A stretch of DNA of 8,741 nt from Marinospirillum sp. (lineage in GTDB: Bacteria > Pseudomonadota > Gammaproteobacteria > Pseudomonadales > Halomonadaceae): assembly GCA_007116865.1 (NCBI GenBank), contig SKHR01000093.1:1-8741 (forward strand), in the 5' to 3' direction. How positions within the stretch are numbered: the stretch's first letter is position 1; the number at the start of each line of letters is the position of its first letter. The notes under the pieces were generated by a model. That model saw only the letters and a list, made by a program, of their open reading frames with translations. It was not told the DNA's origin and ran no database searches. Shown in pieces: positions 1 through 5,700 of this stretch. A program made the position numbers and the translations under genes.

Positions 1-23
1 CGATGGCCAGCTTGTGTCGACAT
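1..23 (-). CDS. Start of a minus-strand gene running off the left edge (5' end only)
   Basis: An ATG on the minus strand at 23..21 opens a frame reading M-S-T-Q-A-G-H before the window ends. It is preceded by a strong Shine-Dalgarno sequence, AGGAG (33-37), with a 9-nt spacer. This is the best-formed ribosome site in the window. Seven residues are too few to name the product. The gene lies 78 bp downstream of the DUF4442 gene on the same strand, so it could be the third gene of that run or start a new unit. The inverted repeats in the gap (54-77 and 83-109) leave room for its own promoter or operator. The start is well supported by its ribosome site; the function is unknown. Confidence 0.6.
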
Positions 24-32
24 GATTAGCAA

Positions 33-37
33 CTCCT
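33..37 (-). promoter_or_regulatory. Ribosome binding site of the gene at the left edge
   Basis: AGGAG on the minus strand lies 9 nt before the ATG at 23..21. It is the main evidence that the 23 bases at the window edge begin a real gene. Confidence 0.6.
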
Positions 38-53
38 GATGTTGCGGGTCATA

Positions 54-77
54 GTAATCTGCTCGGCCAGAGATTAC
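54..77. repeat. Perfect 7-bp inverted repeat between two minus-strand genes
   Basis: GTAATCT (54-60) and AGATTAC (71-77) are exact reverse complements separated by 10 nt. The repeat sits 17 to 40 nt upstream of the AGGAG of the left-edge gene. It could be a dimeric repressor site or a hairpin in that gene's leader. No T-run follows on either strand, so it is not a canonical intrinsic terminator. The function is inferred from position only. Confidence 0.4.
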
Positions 78-82
78 CACCA

Positions 83-109
83 CCGAGTGAACCCTTGGGC
101 GTCACTCGG
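83..109 (-). terminator. Terminator-like hairpin at the DUF4442 stop codon
   Basis: CCGAGTGA (83-90) and TCACTCGG (102-109) are exact reverse complements around an 11-nt loop, and the right arm contains the stop codon of the DUF4442 gene. The stem is GC-rich but no T-tract follows on the minus strand. It may therefore be a weak or Rho-assisted terminator or a 3'-end stabilising hairpin rather than a standard intrinsic terminator. Confidence 0.35.
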
Positions 110-590
110 ATGTCATTGGCCGATAAGCGGATTTAAGGCGCACATACAAACGCCGGGTCGCCTTGCAGACCACTTCGCCGCGAGCATCCTTGATATAAAC
201 CACAAATTCCGGGAAACACTTCTCACCTTCGGCGGTGTGCTGGCGAATATCACTCAGTTGCGCCTCGCTGATGCGAAACTCAGCGGTTAAACGTCCGATA
301 CCGGGTTTGATATAGTCAATTTCCGCTGATTTATCCCAAATGTGATAACGCTGATGGCCTAAAATGCCGTAGAGCATTAAAGCCAGCATCGGATCTGTCA
401 TGGAAAACAAGCTGCCGCCGTACTGGGCGCCGTTGATATTGCGAGTCCAGGGCCGCCATTTCAGATCAACGCAGGCATAGAGGTAATCATGACTGATATG
501 CACAACCCGAATGCCCGGAAACCAAAAGGGTGGCCAAAGGTTCATCAGCCAGCGAAAGAGTCCGGGGTGTTTGAAGAAAAAATCGAGCAT
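102..590 (-). CDS. DUF4442 / hotdog-fold thioesterase-like protein
   Basis: This 162-residue protein matches the pattern I know for DUF4442 proteins, a PaaI/YiiD-like hotdog-fold group. It has an N-terminal helix, then a conserved core N-G-A-Q-Y-G-G (about 53-59) followed by S-x-x-D-P (about 63-67). Next come W-D-K-S-A-E-I-D-Y-I-K-P-G (85-97) and a C-terminal strand with K-D-x-x-G and a-T-x-R-L-Y-V-R. The fold is typical of acyl-CoA thioesterases, but the substrate of this group is not known to me and no catalytic activity is claimed. I chose the ATG at 590 because CAGGA sits 9 nt upstream. A longer frame with a TTG at 632 would add 14 residues without family support. It lies 54 bp after dinF on the same strand and is probably co-transcribed with it. 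The protein appears complete. Confidence 0.85.
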   Translation of the reverse strand: MLDFFFKHPGLFRWLMNLWPPFWFPGIRVVHISHDYLYACVDLKWRPWTRNINGAQYGGSLFSMTDPMLALMLYGILGHQRYHIWDKSAEIDYIKPGIGRLTAEFRISEAQLSDIRQHTAEGEKCFPEFVVYIKDARGEVVCKATRRLYVRLKSAYRPMTSE

Positions 591-644
591 GGCCTGAGTT
601 CCTGAGAGTCGAACTTGGCAGTATGCAAACAAGCGTTTGAAATC

Positions 645-1976
645 TCAACCCCGACTTTGGCCCATTCGTTTGAGTCCCAGGCGTTGAGTGACGATCCAGC
701 CAAGGCTCAATCCTCGCAGGCTGTTGAGGCATAAAAAGGCCGCCCACAGCCCAGTATTGCCCCAGTCCTGCAAGAGCCACCAGGTCAATAGAAACCCCGT
801 CACAGAAAGAATCAGGGTGTTGCGCATGGCGTCGGTCCAGGTGGCGCCGATGCAGACCCCATCCAGCCAGTAGCTGAACATGGATACCGGCAGGATCACC
901 CAAAGCCAGGGCAGGTAGGTGGTTGCCAGCAGGCGGACTTCACTGAGGTCGGTCAGTCGTTGAATCATCCAGGGGCCGGCCAGCCAGAAGAGTCCTGTGA
1001 GCAGCAAGGCGGTGATTGCCGACAGGTAAAAACCCGCAAAAAAGACGGCCAGACCTTCCTCCCGGTTGCGTGCAAAAGCAGCCCCGAACTGACCTTCAAC
1101 CGCCTGAGCAAACCCATCCAGCAAATAACTGGCGAGCATGACTAGCTGCATCAGCAGGGTATTGGCTGCTAGCACCTCATCACCCAGCAAAGCGCCCTGG
1201 CGGGCAAAAAAGGCCAGGGCAAATAGCAGCAGAAGGGTACGAACAAACAGGTGGCTGTTGACTCGCAACAGGCGAGTAAGGCTCAAGCGCTCAAATAAGG
1301 GCTGTTTGAGTGGGATGTTTAAACAACGGCAGGTGCGGATCAACCAGGTCAGGCCGACCAGGGCCGTGACCCACTCGGCGATCAGGCTGGCCAGTGCGAC
1401 CCCTTGACTTGTCATGCCCAGTCCCAACACAAACCAGAGATCCAAGGCGATGTTTATACCGTTACCTAATATCAACAGAGCGAGCACAACCCGACTGCGT
1501 GCCAGCGCGATGGCCACCCCTAGCACGACGTATTGCATCAGAACCGCAGGCGCACTCCACAGGCGTAGGGCCAGGTATTCGGCGGCTAAAGGTCGAATCG
1601 TGTCACTGCCACCGAGCAGTTGGGTCATCCAGGGAAGCAGCGGGCGTAAGGCTTGAAGCAAAACACCCAACACCAAGGCGAGGGTCAGTGCCTGCAAAAT
1701 AAGCTGTCCTAAGGCGGCGGAATCACGACGTCCCCAAGCCTGAGCCGCCAGCCCTGTGGTGCCCATGCGCAAAAAGCCAAAGCCCCAGTATAGAAAGCTG
1801 AACACGACGGCGCCCAGCGCGACGGCGGCCAAGTAGCGTGCGTCAGATAAATGACCGAGTACCGCCGTGTCTGTCAGCCCCACGAGAGGAATCGTGCAGT
1901 TGGAGAGAATGATTGGCCAAGCCTGCTGCCACAGGGCGCGGGTTTTGCCGAGAAGGGTGGGGGATGGATTGAACAC
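645..1976 (-). CDS. dinF: MATE-family multidrug/oxidative-stress exporter DinF
   Basis: This 443-residue integral membrane protein has about twelve predicted hydrophobic segments and the DinF-type MATE signature. The N-terminal region P-I-I-L-S-N-x-T-I-P-L-V-G-L-T-D-T-A-V-L-G-H-L is followed by F-L-R-M-G-T-T-G-L-A-A-Q-A, with the conserved Asp36 in helix 1. The second half repeats the fold, with L-L-D-G-F-A-Q-A-V-E and W-L-D-G-V-C-I-G-A-T. MATE proteins export cationic drugs or metabolites using a Na+ or H+ gradient; DinF in other bacteria has been linked to oxidative stress and bile salt tolerance. The substrate here is unknown. The start is GTG at 1976, with a weak AGAAG 9 nt upstream; no ATG precedes residue 71 in frame. 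In E. coli dinF follows lexA, but here there is no lexA and I found no LexA box upstream. It is divergent from alaC and likely co-transcribed with the DUF4442 gene. Confidence 0.92.
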   Translation of the reverse strand: MFNPSPTLLGKTRALWQQAWPIILSNCTIPLVGLTDTAVLGHLSDARYLAAVALGAVVFSFLYWGFGFLRMGTTGLAAQAWGRRDSAALGQLILQALTLALVLGVLLQALRPLLPWMTQLLGGSDTIRPLAAEYLALRLWSAPAVLMQYVVLGVAIALARSRVVLALLILGNGINIALDLWFVLGLGMTSQGVALASLIAEWVTALVGLTWLIRTCRCLNIPLKQPLFERLSLTRLLRVNSHLFVRTLLLLFALAFFARQGALLGDEVLAANTLLMQLVMLASYLLDGFAQAVEGQFGAAFARNREEGLAVFFAGFYLSAITALLLTGLFWLAGPWMIQRLTDLSEVRLLATTYLPWLWVILPVSMFSYWLDGVCIGATWTDAMRNTLILSVTGFLLTWWLLQDWGNTGLWAAFLCLNSLRGLSLGWIVTQRLGLKRMGQSRG

Positions 1977-2017
1977 AGAAAATTTCTTCTTTGAGGGCTG
2001 GGCAAAGCAAAGTTGTC

Positions 2018-2023
2018 ATTATA
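2018..2023 (-). promoter_or_regulatory. Likely -10 element of the dinF promoter
   Basis: A perfect TATAAT is present on the minus strand about 42 bp upstream of the dinF GTG. The -35 side is poor. The best candidate is CTGACC with a long 19-bp spacer, and it lies inside the inverted repeat at 2033-2052. Such a promoter could depend on an activator or be controlled through the repeat. Confidence 0.4.
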
Positions 2024-2032
2024 TGCTGTTTT

Positions 2033-2052
2033 CAGGCTGAAAGGTCAGCCTG
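2033..2052. repeat. Perfect 8-bp inverted repeat in the dinF/alaC divergent region
   Basis: CAGGCTGA (2033-2040) and TCAGCCTG (2045-2052) are exact reverse complements with a 4-nt AAGG spacer. A second, overlapping palindrome TTTCAG-G-CTGAAA covers 2030-2042. The repeat lies 44-64 bp before the alaC ATG and directly upstream of the dinF -10 box. It may be an operator shared by the two divergent genes, or an RNA hairpin in the alaC leader if transcription starts to its left. Confidence 0.5.
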
Positions 2053-2086
2053 CGTCGCTCGGACGGTTCCGGGCGCTCACGTTTAT

Positions 2087-2091
2087 TGAGG
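2087..2091 (+). promoter_or_regulatory. Ribosome binding site that fixes the alaC start
   Basis: TGAGG lies 5 nt before the ATG at 2097. The open frame extends upstream to a TTG at 2013. The 28 extra residues do not resemble the family N-terminus, and the TTG lacks a ribosome site, so 2097 is preferred. Confidence 0.7.
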
Positions 2092-2096
2092 TTTTT

Positions 2097-3311
2097 ATGA
2101 CTGCATCTTCAGGTGTGCAACCGGTACGCCGTTTTTCCCGTATTGAGCGTTTACCCCCTTACGTTTTTAATATCACCGCTGAACTGAAAATGGCGGCTCG
2201 TCGTCGTGGCGAGGACATCATTGATTTCAGTATGGGTAACCCGGACGGGGCAACCCCGCCGCATATTGTTGAAAAGCTCTGCCAGGTGGCACAGCGCGAC
2301 AATACACATGGTTACTCCACCTCGCGCGGGATTCCGCGTTTGCGTCGTGCCATTGCTCAGTGGTATCAGACACGTTATCAGGTCAGCCTGGATCCAGAAG
2401 AGGAGACCATCGTCACGATTGGCTCCAAGGAGGGGCTGGCTCATTTGATGTTGGCGACCCTGGATCAAGGGGACATGGTGCTGGTGCCTAACCCCAGTTA
2501 TCCGATTCATATTTATGGGGCTGTGATCGCCGGGGCTCAGGTGCGTTCTGTGCCGTTGATTCCTGGCATCGATTTTTTTGCCGAGCTGGAACGCGCGATT
2601 CGGGAAAGCATTCCCAAGCCAAAAATGATGATTTTGGGTTTTCCTTCCAACCCCACGGCTCAGTGTGTCGAGTTGGATTTTTTTGAGCGGGTAGTGGCCC
2701 TGGCGCGGCAGCACAATATCATTGTGGTGCATGACCTGGCCTATGCCGATATTGTGTTTGATGGCTGGAAAGCGCCTTCAATCATGCAGGTGGAGGGAGC
2801 CAGAGAGGTCGCCGTCGAGTTCTTTACCCTGTCCAAAAGCTACAACATGGCGGGCTGGCGGATTGGTTTTATGGTGGGTAACAAGGCGTTGGTGCAGGCT
2901 TTGGCACGCATCAAGAGTTATCACGATTATGGGACTTTTACACCGCTTCAGGTGGCTGCGATTGCTGCGCTGGAAGGAGATCAAAGCTGTGTGCAGGCGA
3001 TCACTGAAACCTATCGAAAGCGCCGCGACGTACTGGTCAAAGGCCTGCATGAGGCTGGCTGGATGGTGGAAAAACCCAAGGCCTCAATGTATATCTGGGC
3101 CAAGATTCCTCAAGCCTATCAGTCCATGGGCTCTTTAGAGTTTTCAAAGAAGCTGCTGGCTGAGGCCAAGGTGTGTGTGTCACCGGGCATCGGTTTTGGT
3201 GATTACGGTGATGATTATGTGCGTTTTGCCTTGATTGAAAATGAAAACCGCATACGTCAGGCGGTGCGTGGCATCAAATCCATGTTACGCAAGGATCAGA
3301 CTGCCTCTTAG
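2097..3311 (+). CDS. alaC: Glutamate-pyruvate aminotransferase AlaC (alanine synthesis)
   Basis: This 404-residue fold-type I PLP enzyme is very similar along its length to E. coli AlaC (YfdZ, 412 residues), as I recall that sequence. It transfers an amino group from glutamate to pyruvate, giving alanine and 2-oxoglutarate in the cytoplasm. Visible landmarks are R-R-F-S-R-I-E-R-L-P-P-Y-V-F at the N-terminus and F-S-M-G-N-P-D-G. Further on are G-F-P-S-N-P-T with Asn185, H-D-L-A-Y with Asp213 and Tyr216, and the PLP lysine Lys247 in T-L-S-K-S-Y-N-M-A-G-W-R. The carboxylate-binding Arg376 lies in V-R-F-A-L-I-E-N. All expected catalytic positions are present. It is divergent from dinF and its last 27 bp overlap the end of the convergent membrane-protein gene. 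No terminator follows it. The homoserine dehydrogenase and threonine synthase genes, which I recall next to alaC in pseudomonads, are not here. Confidence 0.95.
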   Translation: MTASSGVQPVRRFSRIERLPPYVFNITAELKMAARRRGEDIIDFSMGNPDGATPPHIVEKLCQVAQRDNTHGYSTSRGIPRLRRAIAQWYQTRYQVSLDPEEETIVTIGSKEGLAHLMLATLDQGDMVLVPNPSYPIHIYGAVIAGAQVRSVPLIPGIDFFAELERAIRESIPKPKMMILGFPSNPTAQCVELDFFERVVALARQHNIIVVHDLAYADIVFDGWKAPSIMQVEGAREVAVEFFTLSKSYNMAGWRIGFMVGNKALVQALARIKSYHDYGTFTPLQVAAIAALEGDQSCVQAITETYRKRRDVLVKGLHEAGWMVEKPKASMYIWAKIPQAYQSMGSLEFSKKLLAEAKVCVSPGIGFGDYGDDYVRFALIENENRIRQAVRGIKSMLRKDQTAS

Positions 3312-3638
3312 TGTCATCATCAGTAGAGCGGCAAACAGGCCAAGATAAAGCAGTGCCAAGAGCCCGTAACCAAAACGTATGACTCGATTGATCAGGCGTC
3401 GATGCCAGGCTTGATGGGCATCGGCAGCCTGAGGCATGAGTGCAAACAGGCTGATCCAGCTAAAAAAATACAGCGACCAGATCAAAAGCAGCAGCCCGGG
3501 CATCAGCAGCCACCAGGCCAGGCCGTCTTGTACTGCCAGGCTGACCAGAAAAGCCACCAGGCTTAAAGCCGCTAGCGCCAGGGTGACCCAGCGCCAGGGG
3601 AGGAGTTTTATCGCCAGTCGGTTGAGTGAATCCAACAT
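3285..3638 (-). CDS. Small three-helix inner membrane protein of unknown function
   Basis: From the ATG at 3638 this is a 117-residue, strongly hydrophobic protein with three likely membrane helices at about 16-36, 40-66 and 88-110. A short polar loop Q-A-A-D-A-H-Q-A-W-H-R-R (about 70-81) lies before the third helix. I do not recognise a family. The ATG lies 8 nt after the stop of the diguanylate cyclase gene and has no clear Shine-Dalgarno sequence, so translation is probably coupled to that gene. An alternative GTG at 3671 would overlap the cyclase by 25 bp, but its AGGA is only 3 nt away, which is too close. Its 3' end overlaps the alaC end by 27 bp on the opposite strand. The tight linkage suggests co-expression with the cyclase but does not prove a shared role. 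Confidence 0.75.
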   Translation of the reverse strand: MLDSLNRLAIKLLPWRWVTLALAALSLVAFLVSLAVQDGLAWWLLMPGLLLLIWSLYFFSWISLFALMPQAADAHQAWHRRLINRVIRFGYGLLALLYLGLFAALLMMTLRGSLILA

Positions 3639-3646
3639 GGTAAAAA

Positions 3647-5515
3647 TCAGTATTTTTCCATGCTGCTCCACAGATCCTGGGAGAAGCGAATGACCTGGTT
3701 GCGTCCCTGTTCTTTGGCGGCATAAAGCGAAACATCGGCAAACTTCAAGACCTGCCAGAAGGCTTGACCATCGTTGGGGAAGTCAGCCAGACCGACTGAA
3801 ATGGTTTTGTTCAGGGTGATGTTGCCTGCTTTAAACTGATGGTCTTCAACCGCTTTACGAATTTTCTCCGCAACGGCCAGGGCTGATTCCGAGTCAGTAT
3901 CCAGCAGGATGATGAGGAATTCTTCACCGCCGTAACGTACCACCAGATCCGATTCACGCACATTGGCCAGGAAGATGCCCGCCAGATCAATCAGGATCGA
4001 ATCTCCTACGTCATGACCATAGGTGTCGTTGACCTTCTTGAAGTAATCCAGGTCCAGCATCATCAGGGTCATTGCTGAGCCACGGCGTTTGCACTGGTTG
4101 ACCAGGGTTTCGGCATATTCTTCCAGGAAACGACGATTCCGCAGGCCAGTCATGGCATCGTTCAGGGTGGATTCGCGCAGGCTGGCCATCAGGCGTTTGG
4201 CTTGCAGCACCGGTGCCGCTTCACGCAGATAGGACTCTAGCAAGGGGCGGGCCTGGTGCAGTCGTACAGAATGGCTCTGCTCCACAACGAGCTGAATCAC
4301 GCTGCCAACCCCGCCGGATTGAATCACGGGCAGGCACAGGTAGCATTTGTCATCACGACGTGCCTCAGCAGAGAAGGCTCGGCAAATCAGGGTGTTTTCC
4401 GTGCCATCGATGTGGTGGCCGGTGCGCACTGCGCGGCAGCTGCCACACTTCTCCATGATATCTTCTTTACACCAGTGAATGGGGGCTTGCGCTACACCAT
4501 CAACATTGATGATTTTGATTGCTTTCTGGTTTTGGTCGACTTCATAGATGGAGTAGGTTTCAAAGTGAAACTCATCCTGGATGACTTCACTCAAGCGTTG
4601 AAACACTTCTTCAGTGGTCTCGTCTTCTTCAATAGCTTGTTTGAATTGAGACACTTTAACCAGCCCCGAAACGGTATTGGCGGTATCGCTTAACAGGTCA
4701 CCCTTGTCATCTGGATGCGATTGAACCAGGTGGGCAACATTCTCCCGGATATCACTTAGCTTGGTGGTAATGCTTTCAGACAAGCTGTTGAAGTGACGGG
4801 CAATGGCGCCAATTTCATCATTGCTTCTCTGTTCAACACGTACACTGAAATCACCTACATTGGCTCGTTTAACTGCATGCTCAATTTCCGAGGCGGTGGT
4901 GACGAGCGGGTTCAGCATGCGACGTAAAAATACGATAGAAACTAAAGCGAAGATACTGACCACAATGATCATTGCCAGGGCGGTGATCACAGCAGCCTTG
5001 CGCATTTGTTCGATAGAGGCGGTCAACGTGACCGCACCCAGCACAGCACCTTCTGGAACGGCGTGGCAGCTCAGGCAGTTCACGTCGCCTTCTCTTTCAG
5101 CGATATAAGGGATCGTGGCGCGAAACTCAGAAGAAAAAATACCATCTGTCAGGGCGTAGATGGGTTCGCCCGACTGTAGAACTCGTAGATCTATCGCATC
5201 AGCCTGAATTTCTCGTGCTAGCCCTGTACCAAATTGCTCATCAACCAGGCGACCTCGAATCACGCGTGCTTCATCCAGCCCCTGAACTTGAGCAATACGA
5301 TCCAGATAAGAATCTCGGGTGTGAATGGTGTTGTTGAGCATGGCTTCAGTCAGCGAGACACGAATCATTTCTGCTGCAGTACGTGTGTGATCAGTGGCTG
5401 AACGGATAGAAAAATCACGAAAAGAGGCCAAGCTGGCCACCGCGATCACGATGGTCAAAATAGACATTACAGAGGCAAGCGCTAGCAGGGTTTTTGTCTG
5501 CAGTTTCACTTTCAT
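3647..5515 (-). CDS. Membrane-bound diguanylate cyclase with periplasmic CxxCH heme-type sensor, HAMP, Cys-rich GAF and GGDEF domains
   Basis: This 622-residue protein should make c-di-GMP from two GTP at the inner membrane. In order it has a membrane helix at 8-30 and a periplasmic sensor at about 31-173. The sensor contains C-L-S-C-H at 147-151, a c-type heme attachment motif followed by G-A-V-L-G-A-V. Then come a second helix (174-196), a HAMP linker (about 197-250) and a GAF-like domain (about 300-435). The GAF-like domain has cysteines 349, 357, 360, 378, 391 and 394. A GGDEF domain (about 450-610) ends the protein. The active site is intact (G-G-E-E-F at 529-533; D-L-D-Y-F-K-K-V-N-D-T-Y-G-H-D at 488-502), and an RxxD inhibition site (520-523) sits five residues before it. 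The periplasmic part resembles c-heme sensors of the DUF3365/Tll0287-like kind; this is a recalled resemblance, not a search. The start is ATG with AGGA 7 nt upstream. The stimulus is inferred to be redox state or a gas ligand. Confidence 0.9.
   Translation of the reverse strand: MKVKLQTKTLLALASVMSILTIVIAVASLASFRDFSIRSATDHTRTAAEMIRVSLTEAMLNNTIHTRDSYLDRIAQVQGLDEARVIRGRLVDEQFGTGLAREIQADAIDLRVLQSGEPIYALTDGIFSSEFRATIPYIAEREGDVNCLSCHAVPEGAVLGAVTLTASIEQMRKAAVITALAMIIVVSIFALVSIVFLRRMLNPLVTTASEIEHAVKRANVGDFSVRVEQRSNDEIGAIARHFNSLSESITTKLSDIRENVAHLVQSHPDDKGDLLSDTANTVSGLVKVSQFKQAIEEDETTEEVFQRLSEVIQDEFHFETYSIYEVDQNQKAIKIINVDGVAQAPIHWCKEDIMEKCGSCRAVRTGHHIDGTENTLICRAFSAEARRDDKCYLCLPVIQSGGVGSVIQLVVEQSHSVRLHQARPLLESYLREAAPVLQAKRLMASLRESTLNDAMTGLRNRRFLEEYAETLVNQCKRRGSAMTLMMLDLDYFKKVNDTYGHDVGDSILIDLAGIFLANVRESDLVVRYGGEEFLIILLDTDSESALAVAEKIRKAVEDHQFKAGNITLNKTISVGLADFPNDGQAFWQVLKFADVSLYAAKEQGRNQVIRFSQDLWSSMEKY
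3917..3958 (-). other. RxxD inhibition site and GGEEF active site of the cyclase
   Basis: Residues 520-533 read R-E-S-D, then five residues, then G-G-E-E-F. The spacing is the standard one for active GGDEF enzymes with product feedback through the I-site. This supports a synthesising enzyme rather than a degenerate c-di-GMP receptor. No EAL domain is present. Confidence 0.9.
4334..4471 (-). other. Six-cysteine cluster in the GAF-like domain
   Basis: Residues 349-394 contain Cys349, the pair C-G-S-C (357, 360), Cys378 and the pair C-Y-L-C (391, 394). Two CxxC pairs with two further cysteines are enough ligands for a zinc site or a [4Fe-4S]/[2Fe-2S] cluster. The site is on the cytoplasmic side of the membrane, unlike the heme motif. 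The cofactor cannot be told from sequence alone. Confidence 0.6.
5063..5077 (-). other. CxxCH c-type heme attachment motif in the periplasmic sensor
   Basis: Codons for C-L-S-C-H (residues 147-151) lie between the two membrane helices, so the motif is expected in the periplasm, where the cytochrome c maturation machinery works. One motif implies one covalent heme with His151 as proximal ligand. The distal ligand is not identified. Confidence 0.7.
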
Positions 5516-5558
5516 GACTGATTCCTTTTAGTTTGAGCGGTGCCTTCGTTTTTTTGAG

Positions 5559-5564
5559 ATTATA
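5559..5564 (-). promoter_or_regulatory. Likely -10 element of the diguanylate cyclase promoter
   Basis: A perfect TATAAT is present on the minus strand 43 bp upstream of the cyclase ATG. No good -35 is found at 16-18 bp spacing; the hexamer there is TATATT. A run of eight A residues followed by another A-rich stretch (minus strand, forward 5599-5612) lies upstream of the -35 position. It could act as an UP element that compensates. Confidence 0.4.
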
Positions 5565-5643
5565 AAGGGCTATAGCTTGCAAATATATCTTCAGTTGATT
5601 TTTTTTAGTTTTGTCTGTTACGGATTTTGATCTGGGCAAGGGT

Positions 5644-5671
5644 TTTACCTGAGTTGAAACTAGCCTATGCT
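5644..5671 (+). promoter_or_regulatory. Candidate promoter of the TTG-start membrane protein gene
   Basis: TTTACC (5644-5649) and TATGCT (5666-5671) are separated by 16 bp. Transcription would begin near 5678, leaving a leader of about 20 nt that contains the AGGAG site. The match to the sigma-70 consensus is moderate. Confidence 0.35.
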
Positions 5672-5686
5672 AAAAGAAATTGATTT

Positions 5687-5691
5687 AGGAG
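5687..5691 (+). promoter_or_regulatory. Ribosome binding site supporting a TTG start at 5701
   Basis: AGGAG ends 9 nt before the TTG at 5701. The first in-frame ATG (5719) would be 27 nt away, too far for this site. The rare start codon is therefore the better choice. Confidence 0.65.
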
Positions 5692-5700
5692 CCTTTTGAC

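Larger units (their letters stand above)
5516..5700. other. AT-rich divergent intergenic region
   Basis: These 185 bp separate the cyclase (minus) from the small membrane protein (plus). They hold the cyclase ribosome site, its -10 box, poly-T/poly-A tracts around 5549-5555 and 5599-5612, and the plus-strand promoter candidate at 5644-5671. I see no coding frame, no strong hairpin and no clear operator palindrome. Confidence 0.6.

Noticed and set aside
591..632. Longer start of the DUF4442 gene at TTG 632
   Set aside because: The added 14 residues have no family match, and the ATG at 590 has CAGGA at good spacing.
487..903. 138-codon minus-strand frame spanning the dinF end and DUF4442 start
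   Set aside because: It runs in another frame across two well-supported genes, and its translation is a frame shadow rather than a conserved protein.
1977..2096. LexA (SOS) box upstream of dinF
   Set aside because: I looked for CTG-N10-CAG. The CTG and CAG triplets present are at wrong spacings, and the inverted repeat 2033-2052 does not fit the LexA consensus.
2013..2096. Longer alaC start at TTG 2013
   Set aside because: The 28 extra residues do not look like the AlaC N-terminus and no ribosome site precedes the TTG, while ATG 2097 has TGAGG 5 nt upstream.
2151..2732. 193-codon minus-strand open frame opposite alaC
   Set aside because: It is fully embedded in the strongly conserved alaC gene, and its translation has no domain-like pattern.
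4256..4693. 145-codon plus-strand open frame opposite the cyclase GAF domain
   Set aside because: It is antisense to a clearly conserved coding region. Its composition follows from the opposite frame and it has no recognisable domain.
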